Source: an uncultured Collinsella sp.
GTDB taxonomy: Bacteria; Actinomycetota; Coriobacteriia; Coriobacteriales; Coriobacteriaceae
Direction of reading: 5' to 3'
Assembly: GCA_900546105.1 (NCBI GenBank)
Contig: URBP01000008.1
Span: forward strand, 1 to 36,520
DNA: 36,520 bases
Shown here: piece by piece, positions 1 through 7,316 of the stretch
How positions within the stretch are numbered: position 1 is the first letter of the stretch
Layout: every line of letters begins with the position of its first letter
Notes under the pieces: generated by a model
What the model was told of the DNA's origin: nothing
Databases searched by the model: none
The model's input: only the letters and a program-made list of their open reading frames with translations
Made by a program: the position numbers and the translations under genes

Positions 1-306
1 GGTAATGCCGTAGATGACGTAGGTGTACTGAGAACCCTCGTCAATATCGACGGCGCCGTAGGCATACTTGCCAAACTCCTTGAGGTAGGGCTTGTCGTTC
101 TGCGGACCAGGCAAGGTAAAATCGATCAGATGCCCGTGACCGGAAACCTGGACCCAATCGGTCTTGTGATAGCCGCAGGCATTGCAGGCAAGGTGGGGCG
201 GAAACTCGACGGCTCCGCACTCGGGGCACTGGCGCGCCCAATAGATGCCCTCTTCAAGACCCGTGTAGAACTTCTTGACCACGGGCTCCATATCTTTGAG
301 TTGCAT
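1..306 (-). CDS. Zn-ribbon / OB-fold (DUF35) acyl-CoA-associated protein, 3' end outside window
   Basis: The minus strand reads open for 102 codons from an ATG at 306 to the window edge, so the C-terminus is missing. The start follows a good Shine-Dalgarno (TAAGGAG, about 8 nt upstream). The protein begins MQLKDMEPVVKKFYTGLEEG and has two CxxC-type knuckles, CPECG and CNACG, near residues 28 and 43, followed by an OB-like beta segment (VQVSGHGHLIDFT). This is the rubredoxin-like zinc ribbon plus OB-fold arrangement of DUF35 proteins. Members usually sit beside a thiolase and form a complex with it, channelling or stabilising acyl-CoA intermediates. The thiolase gene here ends 38 nt upstream, so the two are almost certainly cotranscribed. 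The acyl substrate cannot be read from the sequence. Confidence 0.88.
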   Translation of the reverse strand, partial: MQLKDMEPVVKKFYTGLEEGIYWARQCPECGAVEFPPHLACNACGYHKTDWVQVSGHGHLIDFTLPGPQNDKPYLKEFGKYAYGAVDIDEGSQYTYVIYGIT

Positions 307-344
307 GAGAATACTCCTTATGGGAAATCGAAAACCGCGGTCGC

Positions 345-1610
345 TTAGGCGACGGTACGAAGGATCTGGCAGCGCACGTTCTGAGAACCGCCAAAACCGC
401 GCAGGAAAGCCGTCTCGGGAACCTTCTTCATCTGGGTTGCACCGGCGACGCCGCGCATCTGCTTGACGGCCTCGACGATATCGGCGATGCCGGACGCACC
501 GTGCGCATGGCCGAAGTTGCAACGGCCACCGTGCGGGTTGATGGGCTTATCGCCGTCAAAAGCGGTGCGGCCATCGATCGCGTACTTCCAAGCCTCGCCG
601 CGCGGAATATAGCCGCACTCCTCAGCCGAGACGATCTCGGAAGCCAGGAAGAAGTCATTGCACATGAACAGGTCGATCTCGTCGGGGCTCACGCCGGTAA
701 GGTCATAGACCTGCTTGGCGGCAAGCTCGGTAGCCCAGTGCTCGTTGTGGAGCAGACCGGCCTCGACAGCAGAGGCGCCCGTACCCAGAACCTCAATAGG
801 CGCATACGGGACACCCATGGCCTTGGCCTTCTCCGTGGGCATCACGACAACGGCGGCGGCACCGTCGCACTTCTTCTCGAAGCCGGTAACACGCAGGTAC
901 TGCGTGACGCGCGGGTTGTACATACTCTTGAGGTACTCATCGGCGGTATCGAAACCGGCTGCCTTCGCATCCTCCTCGACCGTGGTCTCGTACCAGGCAA
1001 GGGGATTCAGGACGGCACCGCGGCGAAGGCTCTTGGTAAGGCCGTTCAGCGCGTCATCAATCTGATCGGCGGTAAGGTCGTACTGCATCGAATACTCGTT
1101 GATCCAGTTGTCGAACGACACGCCAAAGGCGCCATCGAGCGGGCGACCATACGCGCGGTCATAGATCTTATCGAGCGAGGGAATCATGACGTCGAGCGTA
1201 AAGTCCTGGCGAATATGCGAGGGCATGTGCTCGACGGGAAGGGTCGAAGCCAAATCGCAGGCACCCGTAAGGACAACGTCGTAAGCACCGGAAGCAACCG
1301 CCATCACGGCCTGCTCAAGGGCGACGTAACCCGTGCAGCAAGCCTCGGAATGATGGACGGAGCCCTTGGCGCGAACGCCAAACCAATCGGCAACCTGCAT
1401 GTTGGGGGTAATGCAATCGCCAACGAGATAGGGATTTGCGCTGCCGTGGTAGAAAAAGTCGATATCGCGGGGCTCAAGACCGGCATCGGCAATTGCCTCG
1501 AGGGCCGCATAGCCAAACGCCTCGCCCTCGCCAATGCCCTGGGTCTCGGGATGCTCCTCAAAATCCTTGAACGGGGTGCAGCCTACGCCTACAATCGAGA
1601 CGCTGCGCAT
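345..1610 (-). CDS. Thiolase-family protein (acetyl-CoA acetyltransferase / SCP-x thiolase-like)
   Basis: A 421-residue thiolase-fold enzyme. The N-terminus (SVSIVGVGCTPF) is the usual first strand. The nucleophile region is HSEACCTGYVAL, around Cys91/Cys92. The C-terminal half carries NPHGGRCNFGHAHGASG, which supplies the catalytic His and the GASG loop. The family joins or cleaves acyl-CoA thioesters. The SCP-x/archaeal-type members lack the classical C-terminal Cys arrangement and work with a DUF35 partner, as found next door. I place the start at ATG 1610, which follows GGAAAG closely. An in-frame GTG at 1631 would add seven residues but has a poorly spaced AGGA. About 340 nt of regulatory-looking DNA lies upstream, with palindromes and the terminator of the TetR gene. 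The substrate is unknown. Confidence 0.88.
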   Translation of the reverse strand: MRSVSIVGVGCTPFKDFEEHPETQGIGEGEAFGYAALEAIADAGLEPRDIDFFYHGSANPYLVGDCITPNMQVADWFGVRAKGSVHHSEACCTGYVALEQAVMAVASGAYDVVLTGACDLASTLPVEHMPSHIRQDFTLDVMIPSLDKIYDRAYGRPLDGAFGVSFDNWINEYSMQYDLTADQIDDALNGLTKSLRRGAVLNPLAWYETTVEEDAKAAGFDTADEYLKSMYNPRVTQYLRVTGFEKKCDGAAAVVVMPTEKAKAMGVPYAPIEVLGTGASAVEAGLLHNEHWATELAAKQVYDLTGVSPDEIDLFMCNDFFLASEIVSAEECGYIPRGEAWKYAIDGRTAFDGDKPINPHGGRCNFGHAHGASGIADIVEAVKQMRGVAGATQMKKVPETAFLRGFGGSQNVRCQILRTVA

Positions 1611-1637
1611 GTTCTTTCCGAGCGTAACCACTGAATA

Positions 1638-1656
1638 TCACATCCTAATCATGTGA
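1638..1656. promoter_or_regulatory. Short dyad TCACAT-N7-ATGTGA before the thiolase gene
   Basis: A perfect 6-bp inverted repeat with a 7-nt spacer lies just upstream of the thiolase start region. It could be an operator or a small leader hairpin. No regulator can be assigned, and a 6-bp dyad can arise by chance. Confidence 0.25.
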
Positions 1657-1682
1657 AGGTGTACGAAATGATGGCGCAGTCC

Positions 1683-1716
1683 AGCCGCGAGCGAAGGTGA
1701 GAGAGCGCTCGCGGCT
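1683..1716. other. Strong GC hairpin in the thiolase leader
   Basis: AGCCGCGAGCG (1683-1693) and CGCTCGCGGCT (1706-1716) form a perfect 11-bp stem with a 12-nt loop. On the plus strand it is followed by TTTTC, like an intrinsic terminator, but no plus-strand gene lies upstream. On the minus strand it would sit in the 5' leader of the thiolase mRNA without a U-tract. It may block antisense transcription or stabilise the leader. Confidence 0.5.
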
Positions 1717-1731
1717 TTTCTGTGCCGTCAC

Positions 1732-1764
1732 ACGTTGAACTACTGCAGTGGTTCCTTTGAACGT
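1732..1764. promoter_or_regulatory. Candidate operator palindrome centred on CTGCAG
   Basis: The 18-bp core GAACTACTGCAGTGGTTC (1737-1754) is symmetric at 16 of 18 positions. It is bracketed by ACGTT (1732-1736) and AACGT (1760-1764). It lies between the TetR terminator and the thiolase gene. Size and symmetry suit a TetR-family dimer, and the nearest such regulator is encoded directly upstream. Binding by that protein is inference. Confidence 0.4.
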
Positions 1765-1803
1765 AGCTTTAGTTTATGAGGGGCAAGACAGGACGTATGG
1801 GAC

Positions 1804-1844
1804 AAAAAGGCCCTATGTGTCCCATCATTTGAGACCCATAGGGC
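1804..1844 (-). terminator. Intrinsic terminator after the tetR-type gene
   Basis: Read on the minus strand, GCCCTATG (1844-1837) pairs with CATAGGGC (1817-1810) around a 19-nt loop, and CTTTTT follows directly. It lies about 110 nt past the regulator's stop and would separate that gene from the thiolase operon. Confidence 0.6.
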
Positions 1845-1863
1845 AAAAGCGTTCCAAATAGCA

Positions 1864-1943
1864 GGTAAATGGTCTTATCAATAATGCAAGGATTCGGCAA
1901 ATCATTATGACACCGCCATGAATCTAACCATTTACCCGTAAAT
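1864..1943. promoter_or_regulatory. Cluster of GTAAAT/ATTTAC half-sites downstream of the TetR gene
   Basis: GGTAAATGGT (1864-1873) is repeated inverted as ACCATTTACC (1927-1936), 53 nt away. The second copy overlaps a perfect palindrome ATTTACCCGTAAAT (1930-1943). Three half-sites within 80 bp suggest protein binding. No target can be named. Confidence 0.3.
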
Positions 1944-1952
1944 AGCGACCGT

Positions 1953-2570
1953 TCATCCGAGCGTATTATCGAAATCAGGGATCCGCGGATGCCAATGGCG
2001 CGATGCATCGTCGACAAAGAGCGGTGCGTAGAACATGCGATTGAGCGCGGCGGCAACGGTTCGTGCCTCAAGGTCAGGCCGGACTTCGAGCCAATACTGG
2101 ATGAGGTTATGGTGACCCGCAAGCGCAAAGGCTAGATACAGGTCGAAGTCCGTTTCATCGGAAAATGTCGAGCGAAGCCGATTGCGAAAATAGTCATGCA
2201 TAAAGATTGTTGCCTTGTGAGCAAACACCGGATCGCCGTAATCGCTGTTAAGCGCCAAAACTTTCGAGCGATTAGCCTTGAGGATCTCCATGCGCTTAAT
2301 CATCGTGGGCGTAGGGTCCAGCTGCGCATCGCCAAAACGAGCCTCCAGCGCAACATCATTGATGTCCTGCATATTCTGGAGCAGCTCATCTTCAAAACGT
2401 TTAACCACATCATCGACAGAGCGATAACAGCGATAGAACGTCGATTTGGATGTATGGGCAAGGCGAAGTACCTCGGCCACCTTAATCGACTGCACCGGAG
2501 TTGTCGCCATAAGTTCAAAGACGGCATCCTCGATCCGTGAAGCGATATCGTTTTGAGCGTTCAGTGACAT
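1953..2570 (-). CDS. TetR/AcrR-family transcriptional regulator
   Basis: A 205-residue protein with an N-terminal helix-turn-helix at about residues 28-50 (KVAEVLRLAHTSKSTFYRCY); the TSKSTFYRCY recognition helix is typical of TetR-family DNA binding. The C-terminal 130 residues are helical and form the ligand-binding and dimer domain, resembling the DhaS-like branch. Its ligand is unknown. The start ATG lies 28 nt downstream of the phosphopantetheinyl transferase stop on the same strand, so both are probably one transcript, closed by the terminator at 1804-1844. The candidate operators at 1732-1764 and 1864-1943 make it a plausible regulator of the adjoining thiolase/DUF35 pair or of itself. 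That role is inferred from position only. Confidence 0.85.
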   Translation of the reverse strand: MSLNAQNDIASRIEDAVFELMATTPVQSIKVAEVLRLAHTSKSTFYRCYRSVDDVVKRFEDELLQNMQDINDVALEARFGDAQLDPTPTMIKRMEILKANRSKVLALNSDYGDPVFAHKATIFMHDYFRNRLRSTFSDETDFDLYLAFALAGHHNLIQYWLEVRPDLEARTVAAALNRMFYAPLFVDDASRHWHPRIPDFDNTLG

Positions 2571-2598
2571 AGCGGCCTCCCCTATTGGCGATTGGCTC

Positions 2599-3237
2599 CT
2601 ATGCTACCCGAAAGGTATGCTCCTTGAGGACGATACGAGGCATAGAGCGCGCCGCACAAGAGATGACGCAGCGACCGTATGTCACCGACGAAGTATCCCA
2701 TCCGCCGGGCATACCATCTTTGCGAGGATCAATCGAAAACCCGACGCCCTCAGCCTTGAGGATGGCCTCGATGCGCGTCCACGTCTGACTCAGGCGAAGA
2801 TTGCGTTCTTGCAAATTGGGGGCAGCGTTAATCCACGCGCGCTCGTCGTCGTTCATCATACGCTCAACCGCAACGGGAGCAATCTCATCGATCGCCTCGA
2901 TATCCACGCCAATAGGTCCTCCGACCGACCGAGCAACATCGGAAACAGCGAGGACGGCCACGCTTGCGCCATGTGAAATGGAAACAGAGGGGGCCTCCCC
3001 ATCCGCAAGCTCGATCTTGCCGAAAGCAGAACGCGCAAGCTGGGCGTCATCGAAGACACCCAGGGCCTCGCGAAGCAGCAGACCCACGCCTGCAGCTTCC
3101 CTCCGAGACGCAATTGGGAGATCCCCATTGGAGGCACGTAAGGCATAGCGTCCCGCGATTGATGCCATATCAACGGTCTCGCCGGGATCGATCGCAGAAA
3201 CGTCAACGAGATGCACGGTTATGTTCAAAACGGTCAA
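2599..3237 (-). CDS. 4'-phosphopantetheinyl transferase (Sfp type)
   Basis: A 212-residue protein with the ordered motifs of Sfp-type transferases, which move the phosphopantetheine arm of coenzyme A to a serine of acyl or peptidyl carrier proteins. SISHGASVAVLAVS is at about residues 86-99, GVDIE (metal-binding Asp and Glu) at about 109, and WTRIEAILKAEG at about 152. The canonical last motif is WxxKEAxxK; here the first Lys is Ile, while the Glu and second Lys remain. The start is uncertain. The longest frame opens with TTG at 3237, and the GGGGG preceding it is too close to be a good ribosome site; ATG at residue 24 would remove the first strand. No carrier protein or synthase is visible in the window. 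Confidence 0.78.
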   Translation of the reverse strand: MTVLNITVHLVDVSAIDPGETVDMASIAGRYALRASNGDLPIASRREAAGVGLLLREALGVFDDAQLARSAFGKIELADGEAPSVSISHGASVAVLAVSDVARSVGGPIGVDIEAIDEIAPVAVERMMNDDERAWINAAPNLQERNLRLSQTWTRIEAILKAEGVGFSIDPRKDGMPGGWDTSSVTYGRCVISCAARSMPRIVLKEHTFRVA

Positions 3238-3342
3238 CCCCCACTCGATTGAGATGACAAGGCTAAACAGATGCTCAGAACCGCTCTTTCATGAATCGAG
3301 GTACCTTTTGCCGGCGATTTGGCGACCCATTTGGCGGCATAT

Positions 3343-3376
3343 AACAAAACAGCCCAGAGGCTAAGCCTCTGAGCTG
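3343..3376 (-). terminator. Intrinsic terminator of the tRNA-Val transcript
   Basis: On the minus strand CAGCTCAGAGGC, a TTA loop and GCCTCTGGGCTG form a 12-bp stem with one mismatch, followed by TTTTGTTA. It begins 9 nt after the CCA end of the tRNA. Confidence 0.85.
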
Positions 3377-3384
3377 CGAACATT

Positions 3385-3459
3385 TGGTGGGCGTTAGAAG
3401 ATTTGAACTTCTGACCTCTTCCGTGTCAGGGAAGCGCTCTCCCCCTGAGCTAAACGCCC
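3385..3459 (-). tRNA. tRNA-Val (anticodon GAC), CCA encoded
   Basis: Read on the minus strand the gene runs GGGCGTT...AACGCCC-A-CCA with a perfect 7-bp acceptor stem (3453-3459 with 3389-3395). The D arm is GCTC...GAGC. The anticodon stem CTTCC/GGAAG encloses the loop CTGACAC, giving anticodon GAC, which reads GTC/GTT valine codons. The T arm contains TTCAAAT. The CCA end (3385-3387) is encoded. It is a single-gene transcript with its own promoter and terminator. Confidence 0.96.
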
Positions 3460-3488
3460 GATCAAGGGTGCGCAAGTGCGCAAGGGAT

Positions 3489-3517
3489 AATATAACGGAG
3501 CCTGAACTCGGTGGCAA
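3489..3517 (-). promoter_or_regulatory. Sigma70-type promoter of tRNA-Val
   Basis: On the minus strand TTGCCA (3517-3512), a 17-nt spacer and TATATT (3494-3489) match the housekeeping consensus well. Transcription would start about 22-25 nt before the mature tRNA 5' end. Confidence 0.8.
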
Positions 3518-3748
3518 GAACATTTTTAAAAATCGCTTGCATTGTGGAATTCGGGGGCTTTGTCATATCCATTTCAAAAGAGCCTGCTGCCGCGATTTGA
3601 CTGTCGCATAATGCAAGGCCATTGCGGTACCGAGCTATGGAAAGACGCCTGCGGAATTGTCCTACCGATAAGCGGACAAGCCTCCGGCTGGTGCCTTCGC
3701 CGTGGTAAGGTAAGCCGAATTGTTTCCAGGCTGTTTCGGGGGAGTAGA
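3518..3748 (+). other. Long leader region before the EamA exporter gene
   Basis: About 230 nt without a convincing gene. An open frame runs through it in phase with the exporter, but it lacks a ribosome site and reads as non-membrane sequence, so I treat it as leader. A TTGTCC/GGACAA stem (3657-3662 with 3674-3679) and a repeated GGAATTG/CCGAATTG are visible. I could not match it to a known riboswitch or find a clear promoter. Confidence 0.3.
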
Positions 3749-4771
3749 ATGAGCAAAGAGTGCGTCGAGCAGGTCGAAGGCGCAGGAGCTTCGGTGCCGA
3801 TGACCGATATATCGAACATTGATGTGCCCGAGGGAACCGACGAGCTCAGCCGCAACACCCGTCGCGCATGGCGCGACCGCCTGAACAGCGCTTCGACGCG
3901 CAAGATGATCACGGGCGTCTTGGCTACGCTGGTGGGCGGTTCGTTTTGGGGCTTCTCGGGCACCAGCGCGAGCTTTCTGTTCGATACCTACCACGTCGAC
4001 ACCTTGTGGCTTATGAGCGTGCGTCAGATTCTCGCCGGTCTACTCTTTATGGCCGTGGTTGTTACGCGCGACCGCGAGCGCCTGGTTAAGCTCTGGACCA
4101 CACCCGCCGATCGCAAGCAGCTGCTGCTCTTTACCGCCTTTGGCCTGCTGTTCAACCAGTTTTGCTATCTATCGGCCGTGCGCCTGACGAACGCCGGAAC
4201 CGCGACGGTGCTCCAGTGCCTGCAGCTCGTTATCATCATGGGCTACACCTGCGTGACCGATCGCCGCATGCCGCGTACTCGCGAAGTCATCGGCATTGGC
4301 TTGGCTCTGGGTGGAACCTTTTTAATCGCCACCGGTGGCGACCCCACCAGCCTGAATATCTCGCCGCTCGGTCTGATCGCGGGTCTCATGTGTGCGGTCA
4401 GCGCTACATGCATGGCGGTGATTCCCGCCAAGATCCTGCCCGAATACGGCAGCCCCATCGTCACGGGCTCGGCAATGCTCACGGCGGGCGTGGTCTCGTG
4501 CGTCTTCGTGCAGCCCTGGGCGCATATGCCGGCGCTCGACGCTGCCGGCGTCGAGGCGCTCGCGGTGTTCGTGGTTATCGGCTCGTTTTTTGCTTACATG
4601 CTCTATATGCAGGGCGTTAAGGACATCGGCTCGGTGCGTGCGAGCCTCATCGGAACTGTGGAGCCGGTTTCGGCGACCATCACCAGCGCCGTTATGCTGG
4701 GCACGGTGTTTTTGCCGACCGACCTTATCGGCTTTGCCATGATCATCGTGATGATGTTCCTCACGGTGTAG
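3749..4771 (+). CDS. EamA/DMT-family membrane transporter
   Basis: A 340-residue membrane protein of the drug/metabolite transporter superfamily. After a hydrophilic N-terminal stretch of about 50 residues it has two EamA repeats of about five membrane helices each. The first begins near residue 55 (VLATLVGGSFWGFSGTSASFLF) and includes LTNAGTATVLQCLQLV; the second includes GLICAVSATCMAVIP-like helices and ends IGTVEPVSATITSAVMLG. The repeated pattern of a small-residue helix followed by EP(V/L) is characteristic. Members export amino acids, nucleobases or other small metabolites; the substrate is not predictable here. The start ATG at 3749 is set by GGGGGAG at 3738-3744. No clear terminator separates it from the next gene, 149 nt away. 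Confidence 0.85.
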   Translation: MSKECVEQVEGAGASVPMTDISNIDVPEGTDELSRNTRRAWRDRLNSASTRKMITGVLATLVGGSFWGFSGTSASFLFDTYHVDTLWLMSVRQILAGLLFMAVVVTRDRERLVKLWTTPADRKQLLLFTAFGLLFNQFCYLSAVRLTNAGTATVLQCLQLVIIMGYTCVTDRRMPRTREVIGIGLALGGTFLIATGGDPTSLNISPLGLIAGLMCAVSATCMAVIPAKILPEYGSPIVTGSAMLTAGVVSCVFVQPWAHMPALDAAGVEALAVFVVIGSFFAYMLYMQGVKDIGSVRASLIGTVEPVSATITSAVMLGTVFLPTDLIGFAMIIVMMFLTV

Positions 4772-4920
4772 TTGACGCCGCCGCCAAGACAGAAAAGGTG
4801 TTGTGCCACATTTTCGCCAATTGACGTCCGTGTCTGGAGTTTAGCTGTCGATGCTCAAAATGCCATAAACTAGTAACGTTATGGACTTTTTCATTGCGAC
4901 TCAATTGCGAGGATTTCTTT

Positions 4921-7233
4921 ATGGCTGGTAATCACTTTAAGGGCAGCGATAGCGGCCGTCCTGCAGTTCCGCCGCGTCCGAACGGGGCTGGTAAGGCCGG
5001 CACGCCGGGCGGCGCTGGACAGGGCGGCTCCGGTAAGCGCGTGTCCCCGGGCGAGACGGCGATGTTTACCGCTCTGTACGAGCAGTCTCAAAAGGCAAAA
5101 AAGACCGGCCGTGCAAGAAGGAGTGTCTTTGCGGGCGGTGCAACCTCCGCGTCGCAGCCGAGCGGGGCTCCTTCGGTACCTGCGAACAACGCAGGTGCTG
5201 CCAACGCCGCGAATGCCGCCGGCAACGTTAATGCCGGCAAGGCCGACAACAATACTCTCTCTGCCGGTGGTGCGGGACTTACGGGTAACCTTGGCACGAT
5301 TTACACCGGCGCCTCCGAGACTGGCACGTTCGCCCGCCTGGATGATAGCGGTGCCGAGTTTGCGGGCTCGGGTTCCAAGGAAGATTATTACGATTTTGGC
5401 TTGAACTACGGTAGCGACGCTTCATCGAGTTCGACCTCTGACGGTCTGGTCCGTCATCGCCATCGCAAGGGCGAGCGCAAAAAGCGTCACACTGGCGCCA
5501 TTATTGCCGCTGTAGTCGCGGTGCTTCTCGTTGCGCTTGGCGCAAGCGGCTTTATGCTGCTTAACTCGGCAAAGACCGTAAAGAGCGAAGCGAAGGAGGC
5601 TGTCGAGATCGTCGGTGGCCTTAAGGACAAGGTCACGTCGGGCGATTTTTCGACGCTGCCTGACGGCGCGAAAAAGATCGATGAGCTCTGCGACAGCATG
5701 AAGGCGGAGACCTCGAGCCCGCTGTGGACGGCGGCTTCGTTTATCCCGGTGTATGGCAGCGACATCAATGCGGCCCGCACCATGATCGACGTCCTGTCCG
5801 ATGTCTCGAGCAATGCACTGGTTCCCATGGCCGATAACCTTTCGCAGGCCACGCCCGGCAAGCTGTTCCAGGACGGCATGATTAACGTGTCCGCGCTGCA
5901 GGCCGTTGCCGATTCGCTTTCCGATAGCTCCAAGGTGTTCAAGAGCGCCAACGAGAAGATCCAGGGCATTGGCGATACTCATATTTCCCAGGTGACCGAG
6001 CTGGTCGATAAGGCCAAGGACGGCTTTGCCACCCTCAACGGCGCGGTTGACGCGGCGGAGAAGGTCGCCCCCGTCCTTCCCCAGATGCTCGGCGCCAACG
6101 GCCAGACGCGCAACTACCTTGTGTATGCCATGAACAACGTCGAGATTCGTGCCTGCGGCGGCTTTGGCGGTTCGCAGGGCCTGATTTCGGTCACCGACGG
6201 CCAGATGTCGATTGGCGAGTTTGTTCCCCGCATTGGACTCAGCGAGGATGAGGCAGTCGAGAGCGTCGACGAAGAGGATGAGGCGCTGTTCGGCAACCAC
6301 AGTAACCTGTACAACTCGGGCAATACCTATTCGCCTGATTGGCCCCGCAACTCGCAGCGTGTCGCAGCCCTGTGGAAATCTCAATATGGCCAGGACGTCG
6401 ATGGCGTCATTGGTATCGACCCGGTGTTCCTGCAGTATCTGCTGGGCCTGGTCGGTAACGTGTCGCTGCCCGACGGAACGGTTGTCGACGGCACCAACGC
6501 CGCAAAGGTCCTCATGCACGATGTGTACTGGAACTATCCGGTCGAGGAGTCGGACGGCATCTTTGCATCCGTCGCCAGCGCTGCCTTCGACAAGATCCTT
6601 GGCGGTATCGGCGATGTCGATGTTACGAAGCTTGTCAGCGCCGTTGAGCGCGGTGCCGAAGAGGGCCGCCTGATCGCGTGGATGAAAAACGATGACGAGC
6701 AGAACGCTATCAAGGAGATGAACATCGACGCCTCGCTGCCCGATCCGGATGACCCGAGTGAAGATCCCGTTGCTGGTGTCTACTTTAACAACCTGAGCTT
6801 CTCCAAGCTCGACTGGTACCTGAATGCCGATACGCAGATTGGCCAGGGCATCAAGAACGGTGACGGCACATGCTCGTATCGCATCGCCGTTACCCTGACG
6901 AACATCATGACGCAGGAGGAGGCCGGCAAGCTGCCCGACTACGTCGCGGCGAGCGCGCCCGATGCCGCGCGCGACGACGAGCGTCTGAATGTCTCGTTGT
7001 TTGCCCCGACGGGCGGCAACATTACTGATCTGACCGTCGAGGGCACCCAGTTTGGTCTTGGCGCCGCTACGTGGCATGGAATCCCCTTCTATTCGGGCAC
7101 CGTTGACCTGCATGCTGGCGAGACGACGACGATCACATATACGCTGACCACGTCAGCCGAGGCGGGGGACAAGCCGCTTACGCTGCGTCAGACTCCTACA
7201 TGCCAGGCGGCTCGCGACAGCGCGTCGGCGTAG
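4921..7233 (+). CDS. DUF4012 domain membrane-anchored surface protein
   Basis: A 770-residue protein. Residues 1-185 are cytoplasmic, low-complexity and rich in Gly, Ala, Ser and Asn, with a basic end (RHRHRKGERKKRH). One membrane helix follows at about 192-214 (GAIIAAVVAVLLVALGASGFMLL). The rest is extracellular: a helical segment (residues 220-390), then the DUF4012 core with RNYLVYAMNNVEIRACGGFGGS at about 396-417 and GVIGIDPVFLQYLLGLVG near 498. DUF4012 proteins occur mainly in Actinobacteria and some Firmicutes; no activity is established, though a link to surface polysaccharide has been suggested from gene neighbourhoods. The start ATG follows AGGATTTCTTT. The acidic SEDEAVESVDEEDEA run near 440-455 is notable. 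A terminator follows the stop directly. Confidence 0.8.
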   Translation: MAGNHFKGSDSGRPAVPPRPNGAGKAGTPGGAGQGGSGKRVSPGETAMFTALYEQSQKAKKTGRARRSVFAGGATSASQPSGAPSVPANNAGAANAANAAGNVNAGKADNNTLSAGGAGLTGNLGTIYTGASETGTFARLDDSGAEFAGSGSKEDYYDFGLNYGSDASSSSTSDGLVRHRHRKGERKKRHTGAIIAAVVAVLLVALGASGFMLLNSAKTVKSEAKEAVEIVGGLKDKVTSGDFSTLPDGAKKIDELCDSMKAETSSPLWTAASFIPVYGSDINAARTMIDVLSDVSSNALVPMADNLSQATPGKLFQDGMINVSALQAVADSLSDSSKVFKSANEKIQGIGDTHISQVTELVDKAKDGFATLNGAVDAAEKVAPVLPQMLGANGQTRNYLVYAMNNVEIRACGGFGGSQGLISVTDGQMSIGEFVPRIGLSEDEAVESVDEEDEALFGNHSNLYNSGNTYSPDWPRNSQRVAALWKSQYGQDVDGVIGIDPVFLQYLLGLVGNVSLPDGTVVDGTNAAKVLMHDVYWNYPVEESDGIFASVASAAFDKILGGIGDVDVTKLVSAVERGAEEGRLIAWMKNDDEQNAIKEMNIDASLPDPDDPSEDPVAGVYFNNLSFSKLDWYLNADTQIGQGIKNGDGTCSYRIAVTLTNIMTQEEAGKLPDYVAASAPDAARDDERLNVSLFAPTGGNITDLTVEGTQFGLGAATWHGIPFYSGTVDLHAGETTTITYTLTTSAEAGDKPLTLRQTPTCQAARDSASA

Positions 7234-7270
7234 GGTTTTTCTGGTAGCGCAGATAATCGAGTACCATTTT

Positions 7271-7303
7271 GGGGCGGACAGGCAATCTGTTCGCCCCTAT
7301 TTT
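7271..7303 (+). terminator. Intrinsic terminator after the DUF4012 gene, abutting the glmM ribosome site
   Basis: GGGGCGGACAG (7271-7281) pairs with CTGTTCGCCCC (7287-7297) around a 5-nt loop, followed by TATTTTG. The glmM Shine-Dalgarno TAAGGAG begins 2 nt after the U-tract, so there is no room for a conventional promoter between them. Confidence 0.7.
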
Positions 7304-7316
7304 GTAAGGAGAGCGC

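Noticed and set aside
3738..3748. GGGGGAGTAG before the EamA exporter, resembling the GGGGAGUAG box of the yybP-ykoY manganese riboswitch
   Set aside because: It is the Shine-Dalgarno itself, 4-10 nt before the start codon, and the other conserved boxes of that riboswitch are absent.
3542..3748. N-terminal extension of the EamA exporter
   Set aside because: The in-frame extension lacks a ribosome site, is not hydrophobic or conserved-looking, and a strong Shine-Dalgarno precedes the internal ATG at 3749.
5422..7113. Long minus-strand open frame inside the DUF4012 gene, and similar ones inside pheS, pheT, cbiM and glmM
   Set aside because: All are antisense frames in high-GC genes without motifs, promoters or ribosome sites.
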